DNA of 18,098 nucleotides from an uncultured Eubacteriales bacterium. GTDB lineage: Bacteria; Bacillota; Clostridia; Oscillospirales; CAG-382. The DNA lies in NCBI GenBank assembly GCA_900546385.1, contig URCT01000044.1, positions 1 through 18,098 on the forward strand, read 5' to 3'. A program made the position numbers and the translations under genes. Under the pieces are notes generated by a model. The model worked only from the letters and a program-made list of their open reading frames with translations. It was not told the DNA's origin and did not search any database. Of this stretch, positions 1-6,583 are shown in pieces. Position 1 is the first letter of the stretch; each line of letters opens with the position of its first letter.

Positions 1-2
1 TG

Positions 3-74
3 CCCGAAATGCTTGCGTATTACGAAAACAAGGGATGCTCCGTTAAAAAGCTTGATGAAACGATACATCCTTAA
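3..74 (+). CDS. C-terminal end of an unidentified protein (partial)
   Basis: The reading frame is open from the left edge and encodes 23 residues (PEMLAYYENKGCSVKKLDETIHP) before a TAA stop. An intrinsic terminator follows about 35 bases later, which supports a real gene end. A second frame is also open to position 105 (ending WADSTMTG), but its residue composition looks less natural. I do not recognise the family from so short a tail. A nucleotide-kinase-like C-terminus is conceivable but unsupported. Confidence 0.4.
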   Translation, partial: PEMLAYYENKGCSVKKLDETIHP

Positions 75-108
75 TGTTTGGGCGGATTCAACGATGACGG
101 GCTAAAGA

Positions 109-133
109 AAACCGCGCTTCGGCGCGGCTTTTT
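109..133 (+). terminator. Intrinsic terminator with UUCG tetraloop
   Basis: CCGCGC (112-117), loop TTCG, GCGCGG (122-127), then CTTTTT. It closes the partial gene at the left edge. Confidence 0.85.
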
Positions 134-229
134 CGTGTCATATTTCATGTCATATTTTAGTTCGGAATATCGGATTTTAGCCCGAAATCTCGGTCTGCTG
201 AAACCCGCATAATTAAGCCAAAAACAAAG

Positions 230-253
230 AAAACCGCTCTTTAAGCGGTTTTC
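230..253. terminator. Terminator hairpin 3' of tRNA-Leu, symmetric
   Basis: AAAACCGCT (230-238) pairs with AGCGGTTTT (244-252) around a 5-nt loop. The A and T runs on both sides mean it can work in either direction. On the minus strand it lies just after the tRNA-Leu CCA end, so its main role is probably to end that transcript. The bases from 134 to 229 hold no gene that I can see. Confidence 0.8.
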
Positions 254-258
254 TTATT

Positions 259-345
259 TGGTGCAGGTAAGAGGACTTGAACCTCCACGACATTGCTATC
301 ACTAGAACCTGAATCTAGCGCGTCTGCCAATTCCGCCATACCTGC
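259..345 (-). tRNA. tRNA-Leu (anticodon CAG), CCA encoded
   Basis: Read on the minus strand, the acceptor arm GCAGGTA pairs perfectly with TACCTGC, followed by discriminator A and an encoded CCA. The anticodon stem CTAGA/TCTAG encloses the loop TTCAGGT, giving anticodon CAG, which reads CUG leucine codons. The T arm GGAGGTTCAAGTCCTC is standard. A long variable arm and a length of 87 nt are as expected for a class II leucine tRNA. It is a single-gene unit with its own promoter and terminator. Confidence 0.97.
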
Positions 346-362
346 ATTTCTGTAACGGGATT

Positions 363-391
363 ATTATAGCATACAATTTCCGATTCGTCAA
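363..391 (-). promoter_or_regulatory. Sigma-A promoter of tRNA-Leu
   Basis: On the minus strand TTGACG (386-391) is followed by a 17-nt spacer and TATAAT (363-368). The -10 box is 17 nt before the mature tRNA 5' end. Confidence 0.88.
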
Positions 392-412
392 GCCCTTTTT
401 TGCTGTTTTTGC

Positions 413-455
413 GCTTCCGGCGGCAAAACTTTTCGTCAATTTTGCCGCCGGAAGC
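413..455. terminator. 16-bp perfect hairpin between ridA and tRNA-Leu
   Basis: GCTTCCGGCGGCAAAA (413-428) pairs without mismatch to 440-455 around an 11-nt loop. It sits 38 bases past the ridA stop and is the only candidate terminator for the threonine ammonia-lyase/ridA unit. The U-run (ATTTTTAT) is on the plus-strand side. In the ridA direction the stem is followed by GCAAAAAC, so as a ridA terminator it is atypical. Confidence 0.5.
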
Positions 456-493
456 ATTTTTATGCCGTTTGCAATCGGAATGAACGCCGCATT

Positions 494-865
494 TTACCGT
501 TCGGCGACAACTTCGACCTCGACAAGGACATCCTTCGGCAATTCTTTGACGGCCACGCAGGAACGCGCCGGTTTCGACGTGAAATACTTGCCGTATACGC
601 CGTTAAACGCGGCAAAATCGCTCATATTCTTCAAAAAGCAGACCGTTTTGACAGCCTTTTCCAACGAGCTTCCGGCTTGCTTCAAGACCTCCGAAAGATT
701 CTTGCATACCTGCTCGGTCTGCTCTTCGATGGTGGCTGCGTCCACCGCGCCGGTTGTCGGATTGATGGCGATTTGACCGGACGTGAAGACCAAGCCGCCG
801 CTGATCATTGCCTGTGTATACGGTCCGAGTGCTTCGGGTGCTTTGTTGGTGTAAACCTTTTCCAT
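494..865 (-). CDS. ridA: RidA family 2-iminobutanoate/2-iminopropanoate deaminase
   Basis: The product is 123 aa, the standard length for the YjgF/YER057c/UK114 (RidA) family. It hydrolyses the reactive enamine/imine intermediates released by PLP-dependent dehydratases such as threonine ammonia-lyase, giving 2-ketobutyrate plus ammonia and protecting PLP enzymes from 2-aminoacrylate. The signature PARSCVAVKELPKD is present: Arg101 and Glu116 match E. coli RidA Arg105 and Glu120. The early LGPYTQA and FTSGQIA blocks are also typical. The frame stays open upstream, but the ATG at 865 is chosen because GAGAGGGAG lies just before it and the family starts here. The gene begins 25 nt after the threonine ammonia-lyase stop, so substrate maker and scavenger are co-transcribed. 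Family identity is nearly certain; the exact substrate is inferred from the neighbour. Confidence 0.96.
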   Translation of the reverse strand: MEKVYTNKAPEALGPYTQAMISGGLVFTSGQIAINPTTGAVDAATIEEQTEQVCKNLSEVLKQAGSSLEKAVKTVCFLKNMSDFAAFNGVYGKYFTSKPARSCVAVKELPKDVLVEVEVVAER

Positions 866-890
866 GGAAATCTCCCTCTCTTTATACAAG

Positions 891-2087
891 TTATACAAGT
901 TTGAATCCGTGCGATGTAAGCGCATCGGTGATCTGTTTTATATGCTCGGCATTGCGCGTTTCAAGCACAAGCCGCAGATAACAGCCGTTGATATCCGTCG
1001 TTTCGCTGGCACGCTCATGATGCACGCTGATGACATTTCCGCCGCAGCCGGCGATGATTTCGGACACCTGCTGCAATTGTCCCGGCTTATCGAGAAGCTC
1101 AATGCACAGATTGCACGAGCGTCCCGACGTGAGAAGGCCTCGTTTGATGACACGCGACAGAATCGTCACGTCGATGTTGCCGCCCGAAACCACGCATACC
1201 ACTTTTTTGCCGGCAAGGTTCGGAATCTTATCGAACATGACCGCCGCCACGGATACCGCGCCCGCGCCCTCGGCAATCATTTTCTGCTGTTCGATGAGTG
1301 CCAAAATCGCAGACGAAATTTCATCCTCTTTCACGGTCACGACCTCATCGACATATGTTTTGCAGATTTCAAACGTATTCTCGCCCGGCTGTTTGACGGC
1401 GATACCGTCAGCAATGGTGGAAACCTTTTCCAAACATTCGATTTTTCCGTCACGAAGCGAGTTGAACATACTCGGTGCGCCTGCCGCCTGCACGCCGTAC
1501 ACCTTAACGCTCGGCTTGAGCTTTTTGGCCGCAAGCGCTACGCCGGAAATGAGTCCGCCGCCGCCGATCGGCACGACGATGACATCGACATCGTCAAGGT
1601 CATGCAGGATCTCAAGCCCGATCGTCCCCTGCCCGGCAATGACATTTTCGTTATCGAACGGATGAATGAAGGTATAGCCGAACTCATCGCGCATTTCAAT
1701 CGCTTTTTTGTAGGCATCGTCGTACACGCCCTCGACCATGCACACCTCCGCACCATAGCTTTTGGTGGCTTCGACCTTGGAAATCGGTGCGCCGTCCGGC
1801 AGGCAGATGACCGATTTGATGCCGTATTTGGTAGCGGCCAGCGCCACGCCTTGAGCATGGTTTCCGGCACTGCACGCGATGACGCCATGCGCTTTTTCTT
1901 CGTCGGTTAACTGGCTGATCATATAGCCCGAGCCGCGCACCTTGAAGGAGCCGGTCACCTGTAAGCATTCCGGCTTAAGAAAGACTTCGCAGTCGGTACG
2001 GATCTTCGGCGCGCGGATAAGCTCCGTGTTGCGGATAACGTCGCGTAAAACGTAAGACGCATGATAGATTTTGTCGAGGGAAACCAT
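891..2087 (-). CDS. ilvA: Threonine ammonia-lyase with C-terminal ACT domain
   Basis: This is a PLP enzyme of 398 aa that converts L-threonine to 2-oxobutanoate and ammonia, the first committed step to isoleucine. The PLP lysine is Lys49 in the motif TGSFKVRG. SAGNHAQG (73-80), the phosphate-binding GGGGLISG (175-182) and SGGN (301-304) are all present. Residues about 325-398 form a single ACT-like regulatory domain (CIELLDKPGQL onward). This is the medium-length form, closer in layout to TdcB-type enzymes than to the long two-domain IlvA. The ATG at 2087 is chosen over one 24 nt upstream because GGAAAGGAC precedes it. The isoleucine-type T-box in its leader argues for a biosynthetic role, hence ilvA rather than tdcB. 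It is followed at once by ridA. Confidence 0.95.
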   Translation of the reverse strand: MVSLDKIYHASYVLRDVIRNTELIRAPKIRTDCEVFLKPECLQVTGSFKVRGSGYMISQLTDEEKAHGVIACSAGNHAQGVALAATKYGIKSVICLPDGAPISKVEATKSYGAEVCMVEGVYDDAYKKAIEMRDEFGYTFIHPFDNENVIAGQGTIGLEILHDLDDVDVIVVPIGGGGLISGVALAAKKLKPSVKVYGVQAAGAPSMFNSLRDGKIECLEKVSTIADGIAVKQPGENTFEICKTYVDEVVTVKEDEISSAILALIEQQKMIAEGAGAVSVAAVMFDKIPNLAGKKVVCVVSGGNIDVTILSRVIKRGLLTSGRSCNLCIELLDKPGQLQQVSEIIAGCGGNVISVHHERASETTDINGCYLRLVLETRNAEHIKQITDALTSHGFKLV

Positions 2088-2152
2088 GTTTTCAAGTCCT
2101 TTCCGATACATCGTATGAAATCGATTTTTTTCGTATGAATCCGTAGGAATAC

Positions 2153-2186
2153 AAAAAAGGATTCATCTCACCAAAGAGACAAATCC
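2153..2186 (-). terminator. T-box regulated terminator in the ilvA leader
   Basis: On the minus strand GGATTTGTCTC (2176-2186) pairs with GAGATGAATCC (2159-2169), 11 pairs including two G-U, loop of 6, then TTTTTT. It shares bases with the antiterminator arm CTCTTT (2173-2178), so the two folds exclude each other. Confidence 0.85.
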
Positions 2187-2455
2187 CAAACCACTCTTTT
2201 TGAATTGTAACGCACAAAAAATGCGTCTGTCCGATAACGCGGACGCGCGGAAACACTTACTTACGGCGGCATGGACGCACGGACCTTTTCCCATGCCTTT
2301 TCCATTTTGGGGGAACAAATGCTTTGTCCGTATACCGTTTTGAGCGTTCGGCTCAGAGGTGATTTTCGTCCGACCGATGCCTTACCGCCTTGCACCGACC
2401 GGCGGCTCTCTGGAAGGATCGTTTTCCGACTACTTTTCCTCTTCATCGCTTTTAC
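2153..2455 (-). promoter_or_regulatory. T-box riboswitch, isoleucine specifier (AUC)
   Basis: Read on the minus strand. Stem I (2343-2450) pairs by eye: AGCG/CGCU, GAGG/CCUC, GUC/GAC, CGAU/AUCG, CCUU/AAGG and CCGCC/GGCGG. It carries the GAUGAAGAGG, AGAGAG and GGUGCAAGGC blocks typical of T-boxes. The specifier loop right strand reads GAAAAUCA, giving codon AUC (2361-2363) followed by the conserved A. Stem II forms a pseudoknot: ACGGAC (2326-2331)/GUCCGU (2279-2284) crossed by GGCAUGG (2291-2297)/CCAUGCC (2268-2274). Stem III is GUCCG-CGUUAU-CGGAC (2229-2244). The T-box is AAAGAGUGGU, with UGGU at 2190-2193 matching a tRNA ACCA end. AAAGAG/CUCUUU is the likely antiterminator and 2159-2186 the competing terminator. 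The usual ACCGCG half of the T-box is absent. Confidence 0.93.
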
Positions 2456-2461
2456 GATTTT

Positions 2462-2490
2462 ATTATAACCGCAAAAAAACGATTTGTCAA
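2462..2490 (-). promoter_or_regulatory. Consensus sigma-A promoter of ilvA-ridA
   Basis: On the minus strand TTGACA (2485-2490), 17-nt spacer, TATAAT (2462-2467): a perfect consensus. It places the start of transcription just before stem I of the T-box. It lies back to back with the plus-strand promoter at 2531. Confidence 0.92.
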
Positions 2491-2530
2491 GAGGCAGCCG
2501 AAAATTTCGGTAGAATATCGGGAAAAGCGG

Positions 2531-2559
2531 TTGCAAATTTCCAAAAGTTATGCTATACT
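2531..2559 (+). promoter_or_regulatory. Sigma-A promoter of the PHP gene
   Basis: TTGCAA (2531-2536), 17-nt spacer, TATACT (2554-2559). The expected 5' UTR is about 50 nt before the ATG at 2619. The position rules out a coding start upstream of about 2565. Confidence 0.75.
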
Positions 2560-2618
2560 TACAAAAGAATGAGCCTTTGCGGCCTTTCAAGAATCCAAAC
2601 GTTCCGAACGGTGGTTTT

Positions 2619-3521
2619 ATGCAAAAAACAGCCAAGGCCTTTCCGGCTGACATCCAAAAAGTCGATTTTCATATGCATTCCGGTTTTTCCGACGGCACAG
2701 ACACGGTCGAAGCCCTGCTTGCAAAGGTGAAAAAAGCCGGTATCGACGCGTTTTCCTTAACCGATCACGATTCTTTCGCCGGATGCGGAAAGCTTGCCGC
2801 CCTGCTTCCAAACGACGGTGCGCCGTATTTTATGCCCGGAATCGAATTTTCCACCGAGGACGAACACGGCAAGTATCATATTTTAGGCTATGGATTCCGC
2901 ATGGAGCATTCCGAAGTGGCAAGAGTCGCCGCCTATTGCCACGAAAACCGGATTCTCCGGGCGGTCAAACGCATGGAGTTTCTGAAAGAAGCCTTCGGCT
3001 TTACGTTTTCGGACAACGAGATCCAAGCGGTATTGCGGCAAAACAATCCCGGAAAGCCCCATATTGCGCACCTTTGCGTATCGCACGGCTACGCAGAAAG
3101 CCTTACCGATGCAATCGACAACTATCTTTCGAAATATCCCGGCAAAGAGGAAAAGCTCACGCCGCGGCAAGCCATTCGCACGATTCTCGAATCCGACGGC
3201 GTTCCGGTGCTTGCACACGGCTTTTTCGGCAGCGGCGCACAGCGCCTTTCCGAAGAAGAGACCGCACAGCGCATCCACCGCTTAAAGACGTTCGGTTTGC
3301 AGGGACTCGAATGCTTTTATTCCGGCTTTTCGGAAAAACAAGCAGCCTTTTTATACCGTTTTGCCAAGGAAAATAAGCTTTTTATCACCGCCGGAAGCGA
3401 CTATCACGGCGCCAACAAGGCCATCGGCCTCGGCACGGTCTATACCGACAAAGACAGCCTGTTTTCCGACGCTTTGCCTGCTATCCGACAGTTTGTAAAA
3501 GCCGTTATTTCACGCGTATAA
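2619..3521 (+). CDS. PHP-domain phosphoesterase (RNase AM/TrpH/YciV-like)
   Basis: The product is 300 aa and made up of a single PHP metal-dependent phosphoesterase domain. The metal ligands expected of the family are visible: HMHS with His18/His20, SDGT with Asp25, LTDHD (47-51), Glu76 in PGIEFS, His200 in LAHGFFG, and SDYHG with Asp261 and His263. Characterised relatives with this layout are the YciV/RNase AM 5'-3' nucleases and 3',5'-bisphosphate phosphatases, so removal of 5' nucleotides from RNA or hydrolysis of pAp-type nucleotides is a reasonable expectation, but the substrate is inferred. The ATG at 2619 is used because the frame upstream overlaps the promoter. Its ribosome site (GGTGG) is weak. 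No terminator separates it from the galactosidase gene 41 nt downstream, so read-through is likely. Confidence 0.88.
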   Translation: MQKTAKAFPADIQKVDFHMHSGFSDGTDTVEALLAKVKKAGIDAFSLTDHDSFAGCGKLAALLPNDGAPYFMPGIEFSTEDEHGKYHILGYGFRMEHSEVARVAAYCHENRILRAVKRMEFLKEAFGFTFSDNEIQAVLRQNNPGKPHIAHLCVSHGYAESLTDAIDNYLSKYPGKEEKLTPRQAIRTILESDGVPVLAHGFFGSGAQRLSEEETAQRIHRLKTFGLQGLECFYSGFSEKQAAFLYRFAKENKLFITAGSDYHGANKAIGLGTVYTDKDSLFSDALPAIRQFVKAVISRV

Positions 3522-3535
3522 TCCATCGATTCGAT
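3493..3535 (+). promoter_or_regulatory. Possible promoter and operator of the glycosidase pair
   Basis: TTGTAA (3493-3498), 18-nt spacer, TATAAT (3517-3522), with the -10 overlapping the stop codon of the PHP gene. Immediately after it lies the odd palindrome ATCGATTCGAT (3525-3535), around the expected +1, where a repressor could bind. The match is good for the -10, moderate for the -35, and the operator idea is inference. Confidence 0.4.
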
Positions 3536-3562
3536 AACAAATCAAAAAAAAGGAGTATCCAC

Positions 3563-6500
3563 ATGGCAATTTTTGAACCGTACTACAAAGACCCGCGCAC
3601 GACCTCGGTCGGCGAATGCGAACCGCGTGCCTATTTTATCCCCTACGCGGACAAATACACAGCGCACACGCTTGACCGCGCCAAATCTCCCTATTTCAAG
3701 ACGCTCTGCGGCGAATGGGGTTTCAGCTACTACAAAAGCCTTACCGACGTGAACGACGACTTCCTACACAAAGGCTTTTCCCTCGACGAAATAACCGTGC
3801 CGCGTTCGTGGCAGACCGTGCTTGACAAGGGCTATGACGTTCCCAACTACACCAACATCAATTATCCGTTCCAAGCCGATCCGCCGCGTCTGCCCGACAA
3901 CATTCCCTGCGGCGTGTACACGCGCAATTTCTACTTGACCGGCGAATTCGCGTCGCGTGAGCTGTATTTGAATTTTGAGGGTGTAGATTCGTGCTTTTAT
4001 GTTTGGGTCAACGGCAAATTTGTCGGCTACTCAACTGTCAGCCACTGCACGACCGAATTCGATGTTTCGGGTGTCGCTGTGAGCGGCCGGAACACCATTG
4101 CCGTGCTCGTTCTCAAATGGTGCGCCGCTTCCTACATGGAGGATCAGGACAAATTCCGTTTTTCGGGCATTTTCCGCGAGGTCTATCTGCTTTCGCGCGA
4201 GAAAAATCACATTAAGGATATTTATGTGCGCCAAAAGGTATCGGACGACCTGTCGCACGCCTCCCTGACGCTCGATCTGACGCTTGCCGGAAAGCCTGAG
4301 GTGGAATACATTCTCTTTTCGCCGGACGGAGAAGAGATTGCAAGCGGCGTATACAAAAAAGGCACTGTCATCGAGCTGGAAAAGCCGGTTCTTTGGAACG
4401 ACGAAAAGCCGCTCGTTTACGGACTATATTTAACAAGCGGCAATGAGGTCATTTATCAGAACATTGCCGTAAAGAAAGTGCAGATTATCGGAAAAGTTTT
4501 CTACATCAACGGCAAAAAGGTCAAGTTACGCGGCGTCAACCGCCATGATTCGCACCCGATTCTCGGCCAAGCCACGCCGCACGACCATATGGTGCGTGAC
4601 CTTGAGATTTTCAAGCAGAACAACATCAACTGCATCCGCACGTCACACTATCCGAACGATCCGCGCTTTATGGAGCTTTGCGACTTGTACGGCTTTTATG
4701 TGGTGGACGAAGCGGATATCGAAACGCACGGCATGTACAATCTTCCGGGACGCTTTGCCGAAATTTCCGACAGCGAACTATGGCATGACGCATATGTCAA
4801 CCGTGCCAAGAAGTTACTCGAACGCGACAAGAACCGCGGCTGTGTGGTGTTATGGTCGCTCGGCAACGAATCCGGCTGCGGCAAGAACCAGCACGCCATG
4901 CGCGAGTATATTTTATCGCGTATGCCGGGAGCCTACATTCACTATGAGGGTGAACGGTGCGTGGCCGGTCACGCTGATCTTGTGGATGTCCGAAGCGAAA
5001 TGTATACCGACCCTGCCGGTTGTCTTGGTTACATCACAAGCAAGGACGAAGACAAAAAGAAACCGTTCTACCTCTGCGAATACCTCCACGCGATGGGCAA
5101 CGGCCCGGGAGGCATCAAGGAATATGTCGAGCTTATCCGTTCGCGCGACGAATTCATGGGCGGCAATGTTTGGGAATACTGCGACCATTCAGTGGAGGTA
5201 ACCGACGCCGACGGCAGCAAGCATTACACCTATGGCGGCGATTTCGGCGACTATCCCAACGACAGCAACTTCTGTGTAGACGGTCTTGTCTATCCCGACC
5301 GCAAGCCGTCGAACGGTATGCGTGCCATCAAGAACGCCTATATGCCGTTAGAAATTTCCTTGAAAGACGCCGATTCCGGCGAAATCGAGATAAAGAGCTG
5401 GCGGTTCTTTGAAACGCTCTCCGACGTGGATTTGGTCTGGAACGTGGAATGCGACGGCAAACGCGTAAAATCCGGCCGCATTGCGGGACTTGTTATCGCG
5501 CCCTCGCGCCGCCGCACGTACAAGCTGTACGACGCGTTCGACTTTGAAGAACCCGGCGAATATTTCCTCAACATTCGTCTGATTTACAACACCGACACGA
5601 ATTTCTGCGATGCCGGCTTTGAAATGGGTTCGCGTCAGTTTGAGCTTGGCTCGGTATGCCTTGACGAAGAGCCGAAAACGGCAAATGGCGACAGGATACA
5701 CTTTGTTGAAGAAGACCGTTTGATCTGCATCGGCTGCGGCGAGTTTGACGTGCTGTTTGACAAATCAATCGGCCGTGTGACAAGCCTTATGCACGATGGC
5801 AAGGAAATGCTTGCAAAACCGATCGGGCTTGAGCTTTTCCGCGCACCGACCGACAACGACCGTCCGCGCGCCAATGCGGCTTGGTACGCCTGGGGACTTG
5901 ACAAGCTCGAACAAAACACGCATGAATGCGGCGTTTACAAGAGTGCCGACGACTACGTGACGCTGTTCTGCGACTTTTCGCTCGGCGCACGCGCCAAAGA
6001 ACCGGTCATGCGCGTAAAAGAGTATATCACCGTTTCGAACGACGGCTCAGTCAGCTTCGAGTTTGAAGCCGAACGCGCCGAAAAGTGCGACGAGCTGCCG
6101 CGCTTCGGGCTTTCGATCGTCATGCCGCGCGGCAACGAACGCGTCGAATACTTCGGCATGGGACCGTATGAAGCCTACGCCGACCACAAGTATCAGTCGC
6201 ACATCGGCTACTTCCGCACGACGGCCACTGACAACTTCGAACATTACATCCGTCCGCAGGAAAATTCCTCGCACTGCGACACGCGCTATGCATTTGTGGG
6301 AAGTCTGACCGGCCACGGGCTTGAAATTCTTCCGATGTACGACACCGAGCCGTTCTCGTTCGGTGCGATGCATTACGACACGCTCGATCTTCTTGCCATG
6401 CACGACCATGAATTAAAGGCGCGTCCCGAAACCTTTATTCATGCCGATATGCGCATGACGGGCATCGGCTCGAATTCCTGCGGCCCGCGCACGGACGAAA

Positions 6501-6565
6501 AATACCGCTTTACCGAAAAGAGCTTCCGCAGCGGGTTAATCCTGCGTCCGGCACATATTCGATAA
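3563..6565 (+). CDS. GH2 beta-galactosidase (LacZ type)
   Basis: At 1000 aa this matches LacZ-type beta-galactosidases. It hydrolyses terminal non-reducing beta-D-galactose. Domains in order: N-terminal jelly roll (about 47-215, with the WQ...GYDVPNYTNINYPF block), Ig-like linker (about 218-305), TIM barrel (about 313-600, with LRGVNRHDSHP and RTSHYPND), a further beta domain, and the large C-terminal Bgal small-chain domain from about 725. The acid/base is Glu436 in LGNESG and the nucleophile Glu506 in LCEYLHAMGN. There is no signal peptide or membrane segment, so it acts in the cytoplasm on imported sugar. The start has AGGAG 7 nt before the ATG. The rhamnosidase gene follows after 18 nt. 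LacZ-like fold is secure; the true substrate could be lactose, galactan fragments or another galactoside. Confidence 0.96.
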   Translation: MAIFEPYYKDPRTTSVGECEPRAYFIPYADKYTAHTLDRAKSPYFKTLCGEWGFSYYKSLTDVNDDFLHKGFSLDEITVPRSWQTVLDKGYDVPNYTNINYPFQADPPRLPDNIPCGVYTRNFYLTGEFASRELYLNFEGVDSCFYVWVNGKFVGYSTVSHCTTEFDVSGVAVSGRNTIAVLVLKWCAASYMEDQDKFRFSGIFREVYLLSREKNHIKDIYVRQKVSDDLSHASLTLDLTLAGKPEVEYILFSPDGEEIASGVYKKGTVIELEKPVLWNDEKPLVYGLYLTSGNEVIYQNIAVKKVQIIGKVFYINGKKVKLRGVNRHDSHPILGQATPHDHMVRDLEIFKQNNINCIRTSHYPNDPRFMELCDLYGFYVVDEADIETHGMYNLPGRFAEISDSELWHDAYVNRAKKLLERDKNRGCVVLWSLGNESGCGKNQHAMREYILSRMPGAYIHYEGERCVAGHADLVDVRSEMYTDPAGCLGYITSKDEDKKKPFYLCEYLHAMGNGPGGIKEYVELIRSRDEFMGGNVWEYCDHSVEVTDADGSKHYTYGGDFGDYPNDSNFCVDGLVYPDRKPSNGMRAIKNAYMPLEISLKDADSGEIEIKSWRFFETLSDVDLVWNVECDGKRVKSGRIAGLVIAPSRRRTYKLYDAFDFEEPGEYFLNIRLIYNTDTNFCDAGFEMGSRQFELGSVCLDEEPKTANGDRIHFVEEDRLICIGCGEFDVLFDKSIGRVTSLMHDGKEMLAKPIGLELFRAPTDNDRPRANAAWYAWGLDKLEQNTHECGVYKSADDYVTLFCDFSLGARAKEPVMRVKEYITVSNDGSVSFEFEAERAEKCDELPRFGLSIVMPRGNERVEYFGMGPYEAYADHKYQSHIGYFRTTATDNFEHYIRPQENSSHCDTRYAFVGSLTGHGLEILPMYDTEPFSFGAMHYDTLDLLAMHDHELKARPETFIHADMRMTGIGSNSCGPRTDEKYRFTEKSFRSGLILRPAHIR

Positions 6566-6583
6566 ACAAACGGAGGAAAAAGC

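Noticed and set aside
136..157. Direct repeat TGTCATATTT, two copies 12 bases apart
   Set aside because: Only two short copies in a spacer with no gene; probably local slippage.
494..925. Longer N-terminus for RidA starting 60 nt upstream
   Set aside because: That start is inside ilvA, lacks a ribosome site, and would add 20 residues not found in the family.
864..1910. Long plus-strand open frame (348 aa) opposite ilvA
   Set aside because: It lies wholly antisense to a secure PLP enzyme gene, has no family signature, and is explained by codon bias of the opposite strand.
2216..2246. Hairpin followed by TTTTTT, first read as a second tandem terminator in the ilvA leader
   Set aside because: GUCCG-CGUUAU-CGGAC fits T-box stem III in position and loop, and the bases before it lack the UGGN element, so a second T-box/terminator unit is not supported.
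2261..2653. Minus-strand 130-aa open frame and several short plus-strand frames between ilvA and the PHP gene
   Set aside because: The region is explained by the T-box leader and two divergent promoters; the frames have no family features.
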